DNA of 64,000 nucleotides, from NCBI GenBank assembly GCA_020249435.1, contig JADCFQ010000031.1, positions 41,307 to 105,306 on the forward strand, in the 5' to 3' direction. The notes beneath the pieces were generated by a model. That model did no database searches. It was not told the origin of the DNA and worked only from the letters and a program-made list of their open reading frames with translations. The DNA is from Roseomonas sp. Its GTDB lineage: Bacteria > Pseudomonadota > Alphaproteobacteria > Acetobacterales > Acetobacteraceae. This document shows, piece after piece, positions 44,198 through 51,292 of the stretch. How positions within the stretch are numbered: the stretch's first letter is position 1; the number at the start of each line of letters is the position of its first letter. The position numbers were made by a program, and so were the translations under genes.

Positions 44198-45061
44198 TCA
44201 GATCTTCAGATCCTGCAGTGATGCTTCAACGTCCTGAAAGCTTGGCATCAGATCGGTCGGCACCATCTTGCGCCCGGTCTCTACCGCCACCTGCGGCGCA
44301 TTGCCATGCAAATGCGCGACGAGCACTGCGCGAATCACCTCAAAATATTTTGCCTCCTCCTCGATCACGGCCTTGAGGCGCGCGGCGAAAGGCCCGACCA
44401 GACCATAGGCAAGCAAAACGCCAAGAAAGGTACCCACAAGCGCGCTGCCGATCATTTTGCCGAGGATCGCTGGCGGCTGGTCAATGGACGCCATGGTCTT
44501 GATGACACCCATAACGGCGGCGACGATCCCAAGCGCGGGCAGCGCATCGGCCACGCTTTGCAGCGCATGGGCGCTGTGCAATTCCTCTTCCTTCATTTTC
44601 TTCAATTCGCGCGCCATCACATCTTCGATCTGATGCGGGTCATCAGCATTCATGCCGACCATGCGTAGGTAATCGCATATGATCGCAACCGTGTGATGAT
44701 CCTTCAGGATATTCGGGAATTTCTGGAAGGCCGCGCTTTCCTCGGGCTTTTCGATATGCGGTTCAATCGCCATCGGCCCTTTGGTCTGCGCCAGACGCAC
44801 CAGCCAGAACAATAGGCTCAGCAATTCCATGTAATCCTGACGCTTGTATTTGCCGCCCTTCAGGATTTTGCCGATACTGCCAAGGATGTGTTTCACCTCT
44901 GACATGCTATTGGCCATGAGCAGCGCACCAAAGGCGGCACCGCCAATGATGGCAAATTCGAAGGGTAGCGCCATCAAGATGATTTCCATCTTGCCGCCAG
45001 CGAGGATGTAGCCGCCGAAGACGCAGACCAGAAGAAAGATGAATCCAACGATTGAGATCAT
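44198..45061 (-). CDS. motA: Flagellar motor stator protein MotA
   Basis: A 287-residue inner-membrane stator subunit with four helices: GFIFLLVCVFGGYILAGG near residue 6, a second at about 33-50, and the pair DALPALGIVAAVMGVIKTMA near 168 and GTFLGVLLAYGLVGPFAARL near 205. The cytoplasmic loop carries the charged EEL/ RxxK residues that touch FliG (MARELKKMKEEEL near 145). It conducts protons with MotB. Here it follows motB, with a 4-base overlap. Confidence 0.95.
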   Translation of the reverse strand: MISIVGFIFLLVCVFGGYILAGGKMEIILMALPFEFAIIGGAAFGALLMANSMSEVKHILGSIGKILKGGKYKRQDYMELLSLLFWLVRLAQTKGPMAIEPHIEKPEESAAFQKFPNILKDHHTVAIICDYLRMVGMNADDPHQIEDVMARELKKMKEEELHSAHALQSVADALPALGIVAAVMGVIKTMASIDQPPAILGKMIGSALVGTFLGVLLAYGLVGPFAARLKAVIEEEAKYFEVIRAVLVAHLHGNAPQVAVETGRKMVPTDLMPSFQDVEASLQDLKI

Positions 45062-46116
45062 GGGCGTGGCGTCTCCGGCGCCTGGCGGATCAACGTGATG
45101 GATACACGGCGATTGGCAGCGGCGGTTGGTTGTTCGGGTATCAACAGGTCACGCTCCGCATGACCTGCCAGGTTTCTGATGCGATTATCCGCCACACCCG
45201 CATCAATCAGCAGGCGGCGTGTGACATTGGCGCGTTCGGTGGAAAGATCCCAATTGCTGCGCTCACCACCGCCGCGGAAGGGTGTGGCATCCGTATGGCC
45301 CGCGATGCTGATGGGATTCGGCAGACGCTGGATCACCTGCGCTACCCGAAGCAGAAGGGCACGCGCGCGGTCATTGGGCGCGGCACCACCCAGTGCGAAC
45401 ATGGGCTGGCGTTCTGCATCCACCAATTGGATGCGCATGCCCTCGGGCGTTTGTTCAATCAGCAATTGGCGGCCGAGATCGGCAAGGGCAGGATCGGCAC
45501 GTACCGCTTCGCGGATTTGTTCGGCCGCAGCCTCAAAAGCCTCACGTTCGCGCTTGGCCAATTCCTGGCGCAATTCAAGCTCACCCACATTCTCCGGCCG
45601 CTGTTCGGGGGAAGGCTCGGCCGCTGGCCCACCGCGCGGTTGCTCCGGTCCCGCCAGCGCGCCAGGGGGTGTGCGGATCACGAGTCGGGCATTCTCCGCA
45701 TCTTCCTGGCCCCTCGGGCCTTCGCGCCGCGGCACTGGTTCGGCGGGCGTGCGGCTATCATCTTCTTCGATGTCCATCACTACCGGGCGCTTGCCGGGCT
45801 GGACTTCGATGGTGCCGGTGGTGGACATCAGCGGCGCATTGTCATTGGGCGTCTGGCCCCCAAAGGGCCGGCCAGAGCCTGATTGGGAACTGGAGAGAAC
45901 ATTGGTCGGGTTGAAGTAATCGGCGATGCCGCGGCGCTGTTCTTCCGTGGTGGCATTGATCAGCCACATCAGCAGGAAGAAGGCCATCATTGCCGTCACG
46001 AAATCGGCATAGGCCACCTTCCAGGCGCCGCCGTGATGCGCGTGCCCGCCCCCGTCTTCCCTTTTGACGATGATCAGATCACCGCCGCTCTGCGAGCCTC
46101 TTCCCTTGCGCGCCAT
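45058..46116 (-). CDS. motB: Flagellar motor stator protein MotB
   Basis: A 352-residue stator subunit. The helix WKVAYADFVTAMMAFFLLMW (about residues 32-51) contains the proton-carrying Asp (YAD). A linker rich in Pro, Glu and Gly follows, then the OmpA-like peptidoglycan-binding domain at about 220-345 with IAGHTDATPFRGGGERSNWD near 293 and LSTERANVTRRLLIDAG. It is transcribed before motA, the reverse of the usual motA-motB order. Confidence 0.95.
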   Translation of the reverse strand: MARKGRGSQSGGDLIIVKREDGGGHAHHGGAWKVAYADFVTAMMAFFLLMWLINATTEEQRRGIADYFNPTNVLSSSQSGSGRPFGGQTPNDNAPLMSTTGTIEVQPGKRPVVMDIEEDDSRTPAEPVPRREGPRGQEDAENARLVIRTPPGALAGPEQPRGGPAAEPSPEQRPENVGELELRQELAKREREAFEAAAEQIREAVRADPALADLGRQLLIEQTPEGMRIQLVDAERQPMFALGGAAPNDRARALLLRVAQVIQRLPNPISIAGHTDATPFRGGGERSNWDLSTERANVTRRLLIDAGVADNRIRNLAGHAERDLLIPEQPTAAANRRVSITLIRQAPETPRP

Positions 46117-46224
46117 GACAGACCGTATAGCCCCTAAAGCCTAATTTCCGCTAACATAGCACGGCCTTACTGCCGAAAGGCCAGAGCGACGGAAGGGACG
46201 CGGCGTGGTTTTGAGACTTGTTCC

Positions 46225-47109
46225 ATGAATACCCCCATCTACGCCGCCCAAGACCCGGTTCAGGCTGAACCGTATCTCATCAAGCGGCCGGAACGGCAGA
46301 CCATCCCCCTGGTCTTCGCGTCCCCTCATTCGGGTCAGCAATATCCGGACCAACTTTTGTTGGATACCCGCATGGATTCGCTTGCGCTCCGTCGGAGTGA
46401 GGATTCCTTCGTTGATGAACTCTTTGCCGCCGCCCCTGCCCATGGCGCGCCGCTGATCGCGGCTTCCTTCCCGCGCGTCTGGTGCGATGTGAACCGGGAG
46501 GCCTGGGAATTGGACCCGGCCATGTTCACCGAACCCCTGCCGCCCTGGGTCAATAGCGCAAGCCCCAGGGTGGGCGCCGGGCTTGGCACGCTCGCGCGGA
46601 TTGTGACCGGGGGTGAGCAAATCTACCGCCGCAAACTGAGCTTCGCCGAGGCTGAGGCGCGCATCCGCGCCTGTTGGGAGCCCTATCACGCGGCCCTGGC
46701 AACGCTGCTGGCGGAAACTCGGGCGCGGTTCGGCTTTTGTCTGCTGATTGATTGCCATTCCATGCCGGCCCATCCGGCGCATCTGGCGAACCCCCCACAT
46801 TTTGTGTTGGGCGATGCGCATGGCACAGCATGTACGCCGCGCGCGACAAGGCTGGTGGAGGAAACCCTGATGGGCCTTGGCTATAAGGTCCGGCGCAATG
46901 ATCCCTATGCAGGCGGCTTCGTCACGCGCCATTATGGCCGCCCCCGGGAAGCGACCCATGCGCTGCAAATTGAGGTGGCGCGGAACCTTTATATGGATGA
47001 AACCCGGATTGAACGACTGCCGGGCTTTGGCCCGCTCCGGCGCGATATGACCAGCCTGATTGAAAGCCTGGCTCGGGTGGATTGGGATTTCCTCTCCCCA
47101 GGCCAGTGA
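46225..47109 (+). CDS. N-formylglutamate amidohydrolase
   Basis: A 294-residue member of the FGase family, which hydrolyses N-formyl-L-glutamate in the last step of some histidine-degradation routes. Marks: LVFASPHSGQQYPDQLL near residue 30, with the metal-binding His, RSEDSFVDEL near 55, DCHSMPAHPAHL near 172 and EVARNLYMDETRIERLPGF near 250. No hut genes are adjacent. It is divergent from motB. Confidence 0.85.
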   Translation: MNTPIYAAQDPVQAEPYLIKRPERQTIPLVFASPHSGQQYPDQLLLDTRMDSLALRRSEDSFVDELFAAAPAHGAPLIAASFPRVWCDVNREAWELDPAMFTEPLPPWVNSASPRVGAGLGTLARIVTGGEQIYRRKLSFAEAEARIRACWEPYHAALATLLAETRARFGFCLLIDCHSMPAHPAHLANPPHFVLGDAHGTACTPRATRLVEETLMGLGYKVRRNDPYAGGFVTRHYGRPREATHALQIEVARNLYMDETRIERLPGFGPLRRDMTSLIESLARVDWDFLSPGQ

Positions 47110-47116
47110 GCCAGGC

Positions 47117-47146
47117 AAAAAAAAGGCGGTGCCCGAAAGCACCGCC
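47117..47146 (-). terminator. Rho-independent terminator for a leftward transcript
   Basis: GGCGGTGC (47125-47132) and GCACCGCC (47139-47146) form a perfect 8-bp stem with a 6-base loop. On the minus strand the stem is followed by eight U (47117-47124). It therefore ends a transcript coming from the right, where no protein gene is found; it ends the small RNA described next. Confidence 0.85.
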
Positions 47147-47195
47147 AAGTTTAGGGAGGAAACGTCCAAGAATGTGCAGCGGAAACCGCCGCACG
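47117..47195 (-). ncRNA. mmgR: Trans-acting small RNA, alpha-r8/MmgR-like
   Basis: The minus strand codes for a predicted RNA of about 78 bases. From the 5' end: a 9-bp stem-loop (47186-47194 / 47174-47182, loop UUU), an unpaired linker with UUUCCUCCCU (47162-47153), and the terminator stem-loop with a U-run. A -35/-10 pair lies upstream at the right distance. As I recall, alpha-r8 (MmgR) sRNAs of rhizobia are about 77 bases, have this decamer unpaired between two stem-loops, and limit polyhydroxybutyrate build-up. The anti-Shine-Dalgarno character of CCUCCC fits a repressor of translation. The family name is inferred, not searched. Confidence 0.7.
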
Positions 47196-47200
47196 CGCTT

Positions 47201-47229
47201 TATATAAGTTCCCTCTTTTTGCATTGCAA
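47201..47229 (-). promoter_or_regulatory. Promoter of the small RNA, with PhaR/AniA-like TGC...GCA sites
   Basis: On the minus strand TTGCAA (47229-47224), a 17-base spacer and TATATA (47206-47201) form a good housekeeping promoter; transcription should start near 47194. TGCATTGCAA overlaps the -35 box on the plus strand, and a second TTTTGC-N6-GCAAAA site lies at 47238-47255. These TGC/GCA elements resemble the sites of PhaR (AniA), the PHB-granule repressor reported to act on mmgR in Sinorhizobium. Also upstream of the transglycosylase gene. Confidence 0.6.
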
Positions 47230-47343
47230 GATAATTTTTTTGCAGCGCAGCAAAATGGGTTTTTGCAATATCAACCAAGGGTTTCTTGCGTCGCTGCTGG
47301 CTGGCGATGGTAAATCTGGCACGCGGCTTGCCAAGCCTGCAGT

Positions 47344-48207
47344 ATGCTGCTGGTCCATTCCTTCCTGCCGAGCCTTTCACGCGATCTGGCGCTGCTTGGC
47401 GCTATTCTATTCGCTTTGGCGCTTTGGCCGCTGACGGCCGCAGCGCAATTCATGCCCGCCAGGGGCTTCAGCGAAGGCCATTTATGCCGCGCCGCGATTT
47501 CTGAGGCCGAACGCGGCGCCAATCTGCCGCGCGGGTTGTTGCAGGCCATTGGCCGGGTTGAATCCGGCCGGCGCGACCCCGAAACTGGCCAATTCGCCCC
47601 CTGGCCCTGGACGATCAACGCCGAGGGGGAGGGCAAATATTTCCCAACGCGAGAGGCAGCCATTGCCCATGTGCGGCAATTGCAGGCCCGCGGCGTGCGC
47701 ATCATTGATGTCGGCTGCATGCAGGTGAATTTGCACCACCACCCCAATGCCTTTGCCTCGCTTGAACAGGCTTTCGACCCTTTGACCAATGCCCGCTATG
47801 CGGCGCGCTTCCTGACCGAATTGAATGGCGGGCGGGCGGATTGGCGCCAGGCGGCGGGCTTCTATCATTCGCAAACGCCCGAAAGGGCGGGGCCTTACCG
47901 GGAAAAGGTGCTCGCCGCCTGGGAACAGGAAGCGCGCAATGCCGGCGATAGCTCGGCAGAGGCCATGGCGCTGGCGCGGCTGCGCGCCGGCTGGGGCAGT
48001 GTGGCGCTGGCGAGTGCCGGTGGGATTTCGCTCAGCAACCGGGCGGAACGGGCGCAGATCATTCCCCTACCCGGTGGCGGGGGGGGCGGCTTGGCCGGCG
48101 GGGGCTCACCCGGGCGCGGGCTTGATGCCTATCGTTCGGCGCCGATCCATAGCGTGAGCCGGCCGATGGTGGTGGCGCAGGCCGGGCCAGGACGGATGCT
48201 GCGCTAG
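47344..48207 (+). CDS. Lytic transglycosylase domain protein
   Basis: A 287-residue exported protein. A signal peptide covers about residues 1-34 (LLGAILFALALWPLTAAAQF). The SLT domain is at about 46-200: CRAAISEAERGANLPRGLLQ with AIGRVESGR holding the catalytic Glu, then VGCMQVNLHHHPNAF near 122, DPLTNARYAARFLTELNGG near 142 and AAGFYHSQTPERAGPY near 168. The tail is Gly/Pro-rich. It cleaves peptidoglycan; the closeness to motAB makes a flagellar role possible but not shown. Confidence 0.85.
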   Translation: MLLVHSFLPSLSRDLALLGAILFALALWPLTAAAQFMPARGFSEGHLCRAAISEAERGANLPRGLLQAIGRVESGRRDPETGQFAPWPWTINAEGEGKYFPTREAAIAHVRQLQARGVRIIDVGCMQVNLHHHPNAFASLEQAFDPLTNARYAARFLTELNGGRADWRQAAGFYHSQTPERAGPYREKVLAAWEQEARNAGDSSAEAMALARLRAGWGSVALASAGGISLSNRAERAQIIPLPGGGGGGLAGGGSPGRGLDAYRSAPIHSVSRPMVVAQAGPGRMLR

Positions 48208-48210
48208 GTT

Positions 48211-48287
48211 TCAGGCGTCCCGCAAGGTGACGATCAGCGGTGTGTGGTCTGTTGACCAGGCCTTGGCAGACGGGCGGCGCGACCCGT
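48211..48287 (-). pseudogene. Fragment of an exodeoxyribonuclease III (xthA) 3' end
   Basis: The minus strand between DUF4405 and the transglycosylase reads SAKAWSTDHTPLIVTLRDA and stop, which is the C terminus of an exodeoxyribonuclease III; the intact gene ends AEAQPSDHTPLIVTLRDIHD. At the DNA level 48217-48251 and 49982-50016 agree at 32 of 35 bases and then diverge. There is no start or body. It marks an old duplication, gene loss or recombination next to the inserted methyltransferase/TetR module. Confidence 0.75.
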
Positions 48288-48623
48288 TCATCTGGCCCTG
48301 ATGCCGCGAGGAAGCGCGCCGAAATGGCGCAGCAGAGGGCTCCAATTCAAGCGGAGATGAGACGCGGCAGCAGCCGTGAAAAGGATTGAGGAGACAAGGT
48401 GCAGGTGGCTCCAGACCTCATAATCAATGCCAAGGAAGCTGCCGGTCGCGGCCTCCTCCTGCGGTACGTCGTGCCAAGCGAAAAGGCCGAGCCCTGAAAC
48501 CACCATGACCACGAGCCCGATGGCGAGGAAGACGCCTGTCCAACGCCTGATGCGCGTGACCCTGATAGCGGCGCCATTCTGGTCCGGCTGGCGCGTTGAT
48601 GGGGGTTCCACGTGATTGCTCAT
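48288..48623 (-). CDS. DUF4405 / cytochrome b561-like membrane protein
   Basis: A 111-residue protein with two helices (WTGVFLAIGLVVMVVSGLGL, about 28-47, and LHLVSSILFTAAAASHLRLN, about 74-93) and His residues at 51, 73, 75 and 88, of the kind that bind heme in DUF4405/cytochrome b561-like domains. It overlaps the O-methyltransferase stop by 4 bases, so it is the second gene of that operon. Function is not known. Confidence 0.7.
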   Translation of the reverse strand: MSNHVEPPSTRQPDQNGAAIRVTRIRRWTGVFLAIGLVVMVVSGLGLFAWHDVPQEEAATGSFLGIDYEVWSHLHLVSSILFTAAAASHLRLNWSPLLRHFGALPRGIRAR

Positions 48624-49285
48624 ACGAATACCGAGAATTCGAGCCCATCGCCGAGAGGCAGTTCCACGGATACGAAGCGCCGCGGATCTCCCCGCACATA
48701 ATCAAGATAGGGCTTGAGCGTTTTGCGGAAGGGCTTGATATCATCACATAAGATGCCTGCGCCTGGCGTCAGTGCCGGTTCAAGCAAGCGCAATATTGGC
48801 AGGTTGGTTTCTTTCCAGCCATCAAGAAAAACCAGGTCTATCGGTTCCTTGATGTCTCGTAATGTTTGCAGCGCATCGCCCTCACGCAGTTCTATCTCCC
48901 GATCGAAGCCGGCTTCCGCCCAATTGGCCCTGGCGCTGGCGATCTTGTTTGGTTCCATTTCCGTGGTGATGACCTTCCCACCACCATTGTCGCGGACTGC
49001 AGCCGCCAGATACATGGCTGAAATACCGAAAGATGCGCCGAATTCCACGATGCGGCGGGCGCCGCGCAAACGCGCGATTTGATACAATACGCGGCCCTGT
49101 GCCTTATCAATGGGAATATAGGCGTCCTTCAAATAGGGTTTGGCCGCTTCCATGAAGCCCTTGCCGCGCAGCATGCCGCCGATCACGCCGGGCAGGGCGC
49201 GGGCAAACACAACCCGGTCCTGGCCGGCACGACGGTGCAGTGTTTCAATGGTGTTGGCGATGCGTGGATCCTCAAGGCTGTTCAT
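48620..49285 (-). CDS. SAM-dependent O-methyltransferase-like protein
   Basis: A 221-residue class I methyltransferase of the O-methyltransferase 3 type. SAM loop VEFGASFGISAMYLAAAVRD lies near residue 80, VITTEMEPNKIASARANW near 104, the acidic loop REGDALQTLRDI near 133 and LVFLDGWKE near 149. AAGGA lies 8 bases before the ATG at 49285; an ATG further upstream in frame is less likely. The gene is read divergently from a TetR regulator and coupled to the DUF4405 gene. Confidence 0.85.
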   Translation of the reverse strand: MNSLEDPRIANTIETLHRRAGQDRVVFARALPGVIGGMLRGKGFMEAAKPYLKDAYIPIDKAQGRVLYQIARLRGARRIVEFGASFGISAMYLAAAVRDNGGGKVITTEMEPNKIASARANWAEAGFDREIELREGDALQTLRDIKEPIDLVFLDGWKETNLPILRLLEPALTPGAGILCDDIKPFRKTLKPYLDYVRGDPRRFVSVELPLGDGLEFSVFV

Positions 49286-49316
49286 TTTTTTTCCTTGCCA
49301 GTTCTTGGATATCTTC

Positions 49317-49356
49317 ATAATATGAGCTTTAACTTGCATTCACAACTCGCATCCAC
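49317..49356 (-). promoter_or_regulatory. Promoter of the methyltransferase operon with tandem operator repeat
   Basis: On the minus strand TTGTGA (49345-49340), a 17-base spacer and TATTAT (49322-49317) form a strong-looking promoter for the methyltransferase operon. A tandem direct repeat, AACTTGCATTCAC / AACTCGCATCCAC (49331-49343 and 49344-49356, 11 of 13 identical), overlaps the -35 box and ends 2 bases before the tetR ATG. It could allow one TetR protein to repress both directions. Confidence 0.55.
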
Positions 49357-49358
49357 GC

Positions 49359-49973
49359 ATGATGAGAACATCAGCCGCAAAGCCAAGAAAACAGCCGCTG
49401 CAGAGCCGTTCCAAGGAAACCTTTGGTGCCATTCTGGAAGCGACTGCTCGCATTTTGGAGACAGAGGGGCTGGACGCAGCGAATACCAACGCCATCGCCG
49501 CGCGCGCCGGTGTGAGTGTCGGTTCGCTTTATCAATATTTCCCGGACAAGGCAGCGATCTTCGCCGAGCTGATTAGGCAAGCAGAGAGCGGGCTTGGCGA
49601 CATGCTGGAAATGCTGCTGGCAGAGACCGCGGGGCAGTCCTTGGAAAATCGTCTGAAACTTCTGGTCAAGGCCGGTGTCGCGCAGCAGATGGCGCGGCCG
49701 CAACTGGCGCGCATTCTGGACTATCTTGAAGCCACCTTCCCCGCAGATGCCACCCTGAAGGCAGCGGATGAACGGATATTGCGCCTGATCATGCAACTGT
49801 TGAAAGAGCACGAGGAAGGTATCGCGCGCCCCGTCACACCGGCGACGGCGTTGGATGTTTTGTCCATCTTCAAAGGTATCGTTGATGGCGCCAGTTTTGC
49901 GGGCGAAACCAATGCAGCTGCGCTGGAACGCCGCGTGATGTTTGCAGTCTTGGGGTATCTCAAACAGGCTTAG
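49359..49973 (+). CDS. TetR/AcrR-family transcriptional regulator
   Basis: A 204-residue regulator with SRSKETFGAILEATARILET from residue 17 and ANTNAIAARAGVSVGSLYQY (about 41-60) plus FPDKAAIFAELI, the TetR_N domain. The C-terminal domain is of the AcrR type. It is divergent from the O-methyltransferase-DUF4405 operon, 73 bases apart, and is the likely regulator of it. Its stop overlaps the convergent xthA stop by 4 bases. Confidence 0.88.
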   Translation: MMRTSAAKPRKQPLQSRSKETFGAILEATARILETEGLDAANTNAIAARAGVSVGSLYQYFPDKAAIFAELIRQAESGLGDMLEMLLAETAGQSLENRLKLLVKAGVAQQMARPQLARILDYLEATFPADATLKAADERILRLIMQLLKEHEEGIARPVTPATALDVLSIFKGIVDGASFAGETNAAALERRVMFAVLGYLKQA

Positions 49974-50752
49974 TCGTGAATGTCCCGCAAGGTGACGATC
50001 AGTGGCGTATGGTCTGAAGGCTGCGCTTCGGCGCGCGGGGCAGTATCAACCTCGCAGGCTTCCAGCCTTTCGGCCAATTCGGGGCTGAGAAGCGCGTGAT
50101 CAATGCGCAGGCCGCGATTGGCTTCAAAAGCCGGGCCATAATCCCAATAAGTATAAAGTGTCTCATGGGGATGCAGCGCGCGCAGCGCATCCGTCATGCC
50201 CAAATGCAATAGCGCGCGGAACCTGGCGCGGCTTTCGGGATGGACCAGCGCATCTGTCGCTGGCAGCGCGCCATGGGCAAGGTCGGCCTCGGTTGGGCAG
50301 ACATTGTAATCGCCCAGCACCGCAAAGGGCTGAAAGGCATCAAGCCGGTCCCGCACCACGGCGCGCAGCCGATCCATCCAGGCAAGCTTATAGGCAAAGC
50401 CGGCATCGCCGCCGGAATTGCCATTGGGCAGGTAAATCCCCGCCGCGCGCAGCCCCGCCGCCGCCACTTCAATATAGCGCGCCTGGGTATCCTCGGCATC
50501 GCCGGGCAGGGCTTCAGCCAGCACCTCAAAGTGGATGCGTGACAGCACCGCGACACCATTGCGCCCGCCGGCCTGGCCCACCGCATGGGTTTTGTAGCCA
50601 AGCCCCGCGAATTCCATGGCGGGGACCTGTTCCGCCGTGCAGCGCGTTTCCTGCAAGAACACCAGATCGGGCTTTTGCCGTTCCAAAAAGCGCGCGACAT
50701 GGGCCGCGCGCGCGCGAATGGAATTGACGTTGAAGGTGCAAAGCCTGAGCAG
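49970..50752 (-). CDS. xthA: Exodeoxyribonuclease III
   Basis: A DNA-repair nuclease with AP-endonuclease and 3'-5' exonuclease activity. Marks: CTFNVNSIRARAAHVARFLE near residue 5, LVFLQETRC near 32 with the metal Glu, AGIYLPNGNS near 101, LGDYNVCPTEADL near 143 and the final SDHTPLIVTL with the catalytic Asp-His. The start is unusual: the only start near the family N terminus is CTG at 50752 (LRLCTFN), 4 bases after the ErpA-type stop; a TTG at 50833 would overlap that gene by 77 bases. Confidence 0.88.
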   Translation of the reverse strand: MLRLCTFNVNSIRARAAHVARFLERQKPDLVFLQETRCTAEQVPAMEFAGLGYKTHAVGQAGGRNGVAVLSRIHFEVLAEALPGDAEDTQARYIEVAAAGLRAAGIYLPNGNSGGDAGFAYKLAWMDRLRAVVRDRLDAFQPFAVLGDYNVCPTEADLAHGALPATDALVHPESRARFRALLHLGMTDALRALHPHETLYTYWDYGPAFEANRGLRIDHALLSPELAERLEACEVDTAPRAEAQPSDHTPLIVTLRDIHD

Positions 50753-50756
50753 GGGA

Positions 50757-51110
50757 TCAGCCGATCGCGAAGGAAGAACCGCAGCCGCAGCCGGAACTCG
50801 CCTGCGGATTATTGATGGCGAAATGCGCGCCAATCAGCGCTTCCGCCCAATCGAGTTCGGCGCCCGCCAGCAGATCGAGCGAAACGGGGTCAATGAAAAC
50901 CCGGCCCTTTCCCTCGCCAATCACCAGATCATCGGCGGCGGGGGCATCTTCCAGGCCGAATTTGTACTGAAAGCCAGAACAGCCGCCCGCTTCCACCGCA
51001 AGCCGGAGCCCCGCATCGGGCCGGCCTTCACGCAGGGCGATATCGGCCACCTGCGCCTGAGCGCGGGCGGTGACACGAAAACTGGCGGGGGCGGTGCTGC
51101 CATCCGGCAT
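50757..51110 (-). CDS. Iron-sulfur cluster insertion protein, HesB/IscA/ErpA family
   Basis: A 117-residue A-type Fe-S carrier. The three cysteines are present: GGCSGFQYKF near residue 43 and SSGCGCGSSF near the end. FIDPVSLDLLAGAELDW near 72 and FAINNPQA near 96 are typical. It passes clusters to target enzymes. It is encoded just before xthA on the same strand, a pairing I recall from other alphaproteobacteria. ErpA fits best, but IscA is not excluded. Confidence 0.88.
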   Translation of the reverse strand: MPDGSTAPASFRVTARAQAQVADIALREGRPDAGLRLAVEAGGCSGFQYKFGLEDAPAADDLVIGEGKGRVFIDPVSLDLLAGAELDWAEALIGAHFAINNPQASSGCGCGSSFAIG

Positions 51111-51292
51111 GGTCTGGACTCCTTACCCTTCGAACATAGGCATTTTGGGCGCCGCTTCCAATCACCAAAGATTGCGGGGGCCGTGCGGCGGGTGTTACAG
51201 CGCTGGGAGAAGCGTTTTTCACGGAAAACCACGATTTCGATGCAAGCCCAGGCCAAAGCCGCGATCATTGAGCCCAAAGGGCAGGGGGGCGT

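Noticed and set aside
47173..47208. An 11-codon frame (ATG to TAA) after an AGGGAGGAAACG motif on the plus strand
   Set aside because: The AGGGAGGAAA is the reverse complement of the conserved sRNA decamer UUUCCUCCCU, so the apparent ribosome site is better explained by the small RNA on the other strand.
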